Assembly (NCBI GenBank): GCA_023390055.1
Contig: JAEWDP010000156.1
Span: 1-7,490, forward strand
Reading direction: 5' to 3'
Source of the DNA: Pseudomonadota bacterium
GTDB lineage: Bacteria; Pseudomonadota; Alphaproteobacteria; Rhizobiales; Rhizobiaceae
DNA length: 7,490 nt
Part shown: positions 6,294 to 7,490 of the stretch, in pieces
How positions within the stretch are numbered: the first letter of the stretch is position 1
How the letters are laid out: every line of letters starts with the position of its first letter
Position numbers and translations under genes: made by a program
Notes under the pieces: generated by a model
What the model was told of the DNA's origin: nothing
The model's input: the letters and a program-made list of their open reading frames with translations, nothing else
Database searches by the model: none

Positions 6294-6481
6294 CACGGCC
6301 TCGCCAGAAGCCAAGCGGCGGCAACGCCTGAAATCGCGTCGGCTGGCACATACCACGCGCCATCGACAAGCGCGTAGGTCGCTCCGGCGACAACCAAGCT
6401 GACAAGCCACGGGCGAGCCGCTGCCGGCCCTTTCCACATGCCCGCCAGCATCACCAGAAAGACGGCAGGGAACGCCTCAAC
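6293..6481 (-). pseudogene. azlC: azlC remnant: C-terminal ~60 residues only
   Basis: The last ~60 codons match the end of AzlC, the large subunit of the branched-chain amino acid exporter: FPAVFLVMLAGMWKGPAAAR, then PWLVSLVV, YALVDGAWYVPADAISGVAA and a stop overlapping the azlD start (TGATG). AzlC is normally about 230 residues, so roughly three quarters, including the first four or so membrane segments, is gone. Resemblance ends around 6475-6481. Beyond that comes unrelated sequence and then the group II intron fragment, so the truncation is linked to that insertion or to a later deletion. There is no promoter or start that would express this piece on its own. Confidence 0.75.
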
Positions 6482-6566
6482 TTGATCCGATGCGCCCCGT
6501 CCACAAAGTCCATCAACTGCAAGCGATTCAAAGCTCTCATCAGTCCGGCATGACGTGAAGCCATTC
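6482..6566. other. Unassigned filler between the azlC remnant and the intron remnant
   Basis: About 85 nt separate the last recognisable reverse-transcriptase codons from the first recognisable azlC codons. Neither strand shows a family I know. It does not look like the 3' end of a group II intron, since I see no domain V-like hairpin or typical 3' terminus. It may be a scrap of another element left at a deletion junction. Confidence 0.3.
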
Positions 6567-7028
6567 TCACCGTTTTGCGGCAGAAATCGCCAGTGGCCGC
6601 TGTTTTCCATCTGCCTTCGGAATATACGTCCGGCAAGATGGTTGCGGTCGGTACGCTCCCCGTTGGACCCGTCTGTGCAAATCCTCGAGTCGAAACTCGA
6701 GGTCTGCCCCGTAGTCCTGCCATGTCACGCCATCTACTCACGGGAGCCGCCTTGCGCTTGAGCGCGTAGAACACCGTCCGGAGTGTGTCGACATTGATAT
6801 GGTGGAAGAGCGCGGTGAACTGTTCCTTCTTCCTTTGCCTTGTGGCTTTCCGTACGCGATCCAGCAACTGGGACATGCGAGCCCGGCTCTATGTCCGGTG
6901 CATGCGAAGCTGTTCTGCGTTCCCCTCGGTTCCCGGCCTTGGCTCCACCAACTCCGCCACCGGTTGCCAGTTTTATTCGTCGGCTTTTCAGCTACTATGC
7001 CGGAATCAGACTTCTCTGGATCGTACAT
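6567..7028 (-). pseudogene. ltrA: Group II intron reverse transcriptase/maturase, decayed N-terminal part
   Basis: The ATG at 7028 opens with MYDPEKSDSGIVAEKPTNKT, the N-terminus of a common proteobacterial group II intron protein. A frameshift near 6960-6972 moves the reading to VAELVEPRPGTEGNAEQLR. A TAG at 6891-6889 interrupts that frame, after which MSQLLDRVRKATRQRKKEQ, FTALFHHINVDTLR and YALKRKAAP follow. A second frameshift near 6733-6744 leads to WQDYGADLEFRLEDLHRRV, RGAYRPQPS and YIPKADGKQRPLAISA, the last being the conserved first reverse-transcriptase block. Resemblance stops at about 6579 and a stop follows at 6569-6567. All later blocks (including YADD), the maturase and DNA-binding domains are missing. 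The protein normally has about 400-500 residues. It is certainly non-functional. Confidence 0.88.
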
Positions 7029-7327
7029 CAACGGCTACGGCTCCTCGCTTTCCCGTTGCGGACCACCCATCCCGTATTCTTGGGATGAGTGACCAATCCA
7101 GAGATCTCCCGGTTCCCATACAAGGAGCTTCCGCCCAGTTGAGAGCGTCGGCGCTCGGTAAAATACACTTTAGCGGTTCAATGGCTGGCCTATGCGCTCC
7201 CCTACCCTACCGACGCTTCGCCGACACACTCACGGGTGTCTGCGCCCGGCTCGGGGTCGATGTGGACTGGTACGCCTTCATTGTAATGGACTTCCACCAT
7301 CTACTCCTTGCCGGTCTCCCGGCGCAC
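6567..7327 (-). mobile_element. 5' fragment of a group II intron
   Basis: On the minus strand, GTGCG at 7327-7323 matches the conserved 5' end of group II introns. About 300 nt of non-coding, hairpin-rich sequence, presumed to be domain I and following ribozyme parts, lies between it and the intron protein start at 7028. The intron protein is broken and truncated, and no domain V/VI or 3' splice boundary is visible before the azlC remnant. This is therefore a 5' fragment unable to splice or move. The 5' exon side ends ...GAGTTATTA directly before GTGCG. I did not fold the RNA, so the class is not assigned. Confidence 0.75.
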
Positions 7328-7351
7328 TAATAACTCATGATTTCGCTCTGC

Positions 7352-7363
7352 GATTATGCCCAG
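7352..7363 (+). repeat. Third copy of GATTATGC-N-CAG
   Basis: GATTATGCCCAG here differs at one position from GATTATGCTCAG (3949-3960) and from the inverted copy GATTATGCACAG (4017-4006). The preceding C is also shared with the first copy. It lies 25 nt outside the intron 5' end and 18 nt beyond the stop of the partial gene at the right edge. If this is a recombinase site, the DNA from 3949 to 7363 is framed by direct copies of it. Confidence 0.4.
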
Positions 7364-7380
7364 GGGAATCGCTTGAAAAA

Positions 7381-7490
7381 TCATTCTCGTGATCCGAGCA
7401 GTGCTTGATAAAGGTATTCGTCATTCCAGCCGAGGGTCTTTCGCCTGACTTTAAGGCTTGCCTTGTCGTTGATGGTCTTTATGAGATTGA
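7381..7490 (-). CDS. C-terminal end of an unidentified protein (partial, runs off the window)
   Basis: On the minus strand an open frame enters from the right edge and encodes at least 35 residues, ending LGWNDEYLYQALLGSRE at a TGA (7383-7381). The residues are mixed and charged (NDKASLKVRRKTLGWNDEY), with no membrane or low-complexity character, so it reads like a genuine soluble protein end. I do not recognise the family. The group II intron fragment begins 53 nt after its stop on the same strand, and the repeat at 7352-7363 lies between. It may be a cargo or accessory gene of the mobile region. Confidence 0.4.
   Translation of the reverse strand, partial: NLIKTINDKASLKVRRKTLGWNDEYLYQALLGSRE

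Noticed and set aside
6785..7392. Plus-strand open frames over 6785-7330 and 7192-7392
   Set aside because: They run antisense to the group II intron RNA and its decayed protein, have no family character, and are a common artefact of structured intron sequence.
1..7490. CRISPR array, tRNA, rRNA or toxin-antitoxin pair
   Set aside because: No regularly spaced repeats, no cloverleaf or rRNA-like sequence, and no small gene pair with recognisable toxin or antitoxin features was seen.

Overview
This window looks like a piece of a GC-rich alphaproteobacterial genome, perhaps a sphingomonad or a rhizobial relative. That placement is inferred from gene style (cbtB-cbtA-cobO-cobQ order, the group II intron protein type, AzlCD/NnrS sequences) and not from a marker gene. 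It has two very different halves.

Left half (about 190-3600), an intact vitamin B12 module on the + strand. A cobalamin riboswitch (193-367, B12 box at 345-360) precedes cbtB (411-581) and cbtA (597-1346), a putative cobalt-uptake pair. These are followed by cobO (1457-2074, corrinoid adenosyltransferase) and cobQ (2077-3549, adenosylcobyric acid synthase). cobO and cobQ are 2 nt apart and catalyse consecutive late steps of adenosylcobalamin synthesis. Cobalt import and corrin-ring finishing therefore appear to sit under one B12-sensing leader. cbtB is too short to have been called by a simple ORF length cutoff. A strong stem-loop at 3575-3597, just after cobQ, may end the unit.

Right half (about 3700-7490), a mobile-element graveyard around two surviving membrane-protein genes. 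It contains, left to right: the C-terminal end of a frameshifted tyrosine recombinase (3715-3943); an inverted pair of GATTATGC-N-CAG repeats (3949-4017); an IS630-family transposase that keeps its helix-turn-helix region but lacks its DDE catalytic domain (4089-4601); on the minus strand an intact, divergent NnrS-family membrane protein (4733-5839) with a perfect 14-bp palindrome upstream; azlD (5994-6293) and only the last ~60 residues of azlC (6293-6481); the 5' part of a group II intron whose reverse transcriptase has at least two frameshifts, a nonsense codon and a missing 3' portion (6567-7327); and the C-terminal end of an unidentified minus-strand gene running off the window (7381-7490). 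A third copy of the GATTATGC-N-CAG repeat lies next to the intron's 5' end.

I found no tRNA, rRNA, CRISPR array or convincing new multi-gene system. The most checkable oddities are the three-copy 12-mer associated with the decayed recombinase, the NnrS-like protein lacking part of the usual His/Glu motif and carrying an upstream palindrome, and the orphaned azlD.
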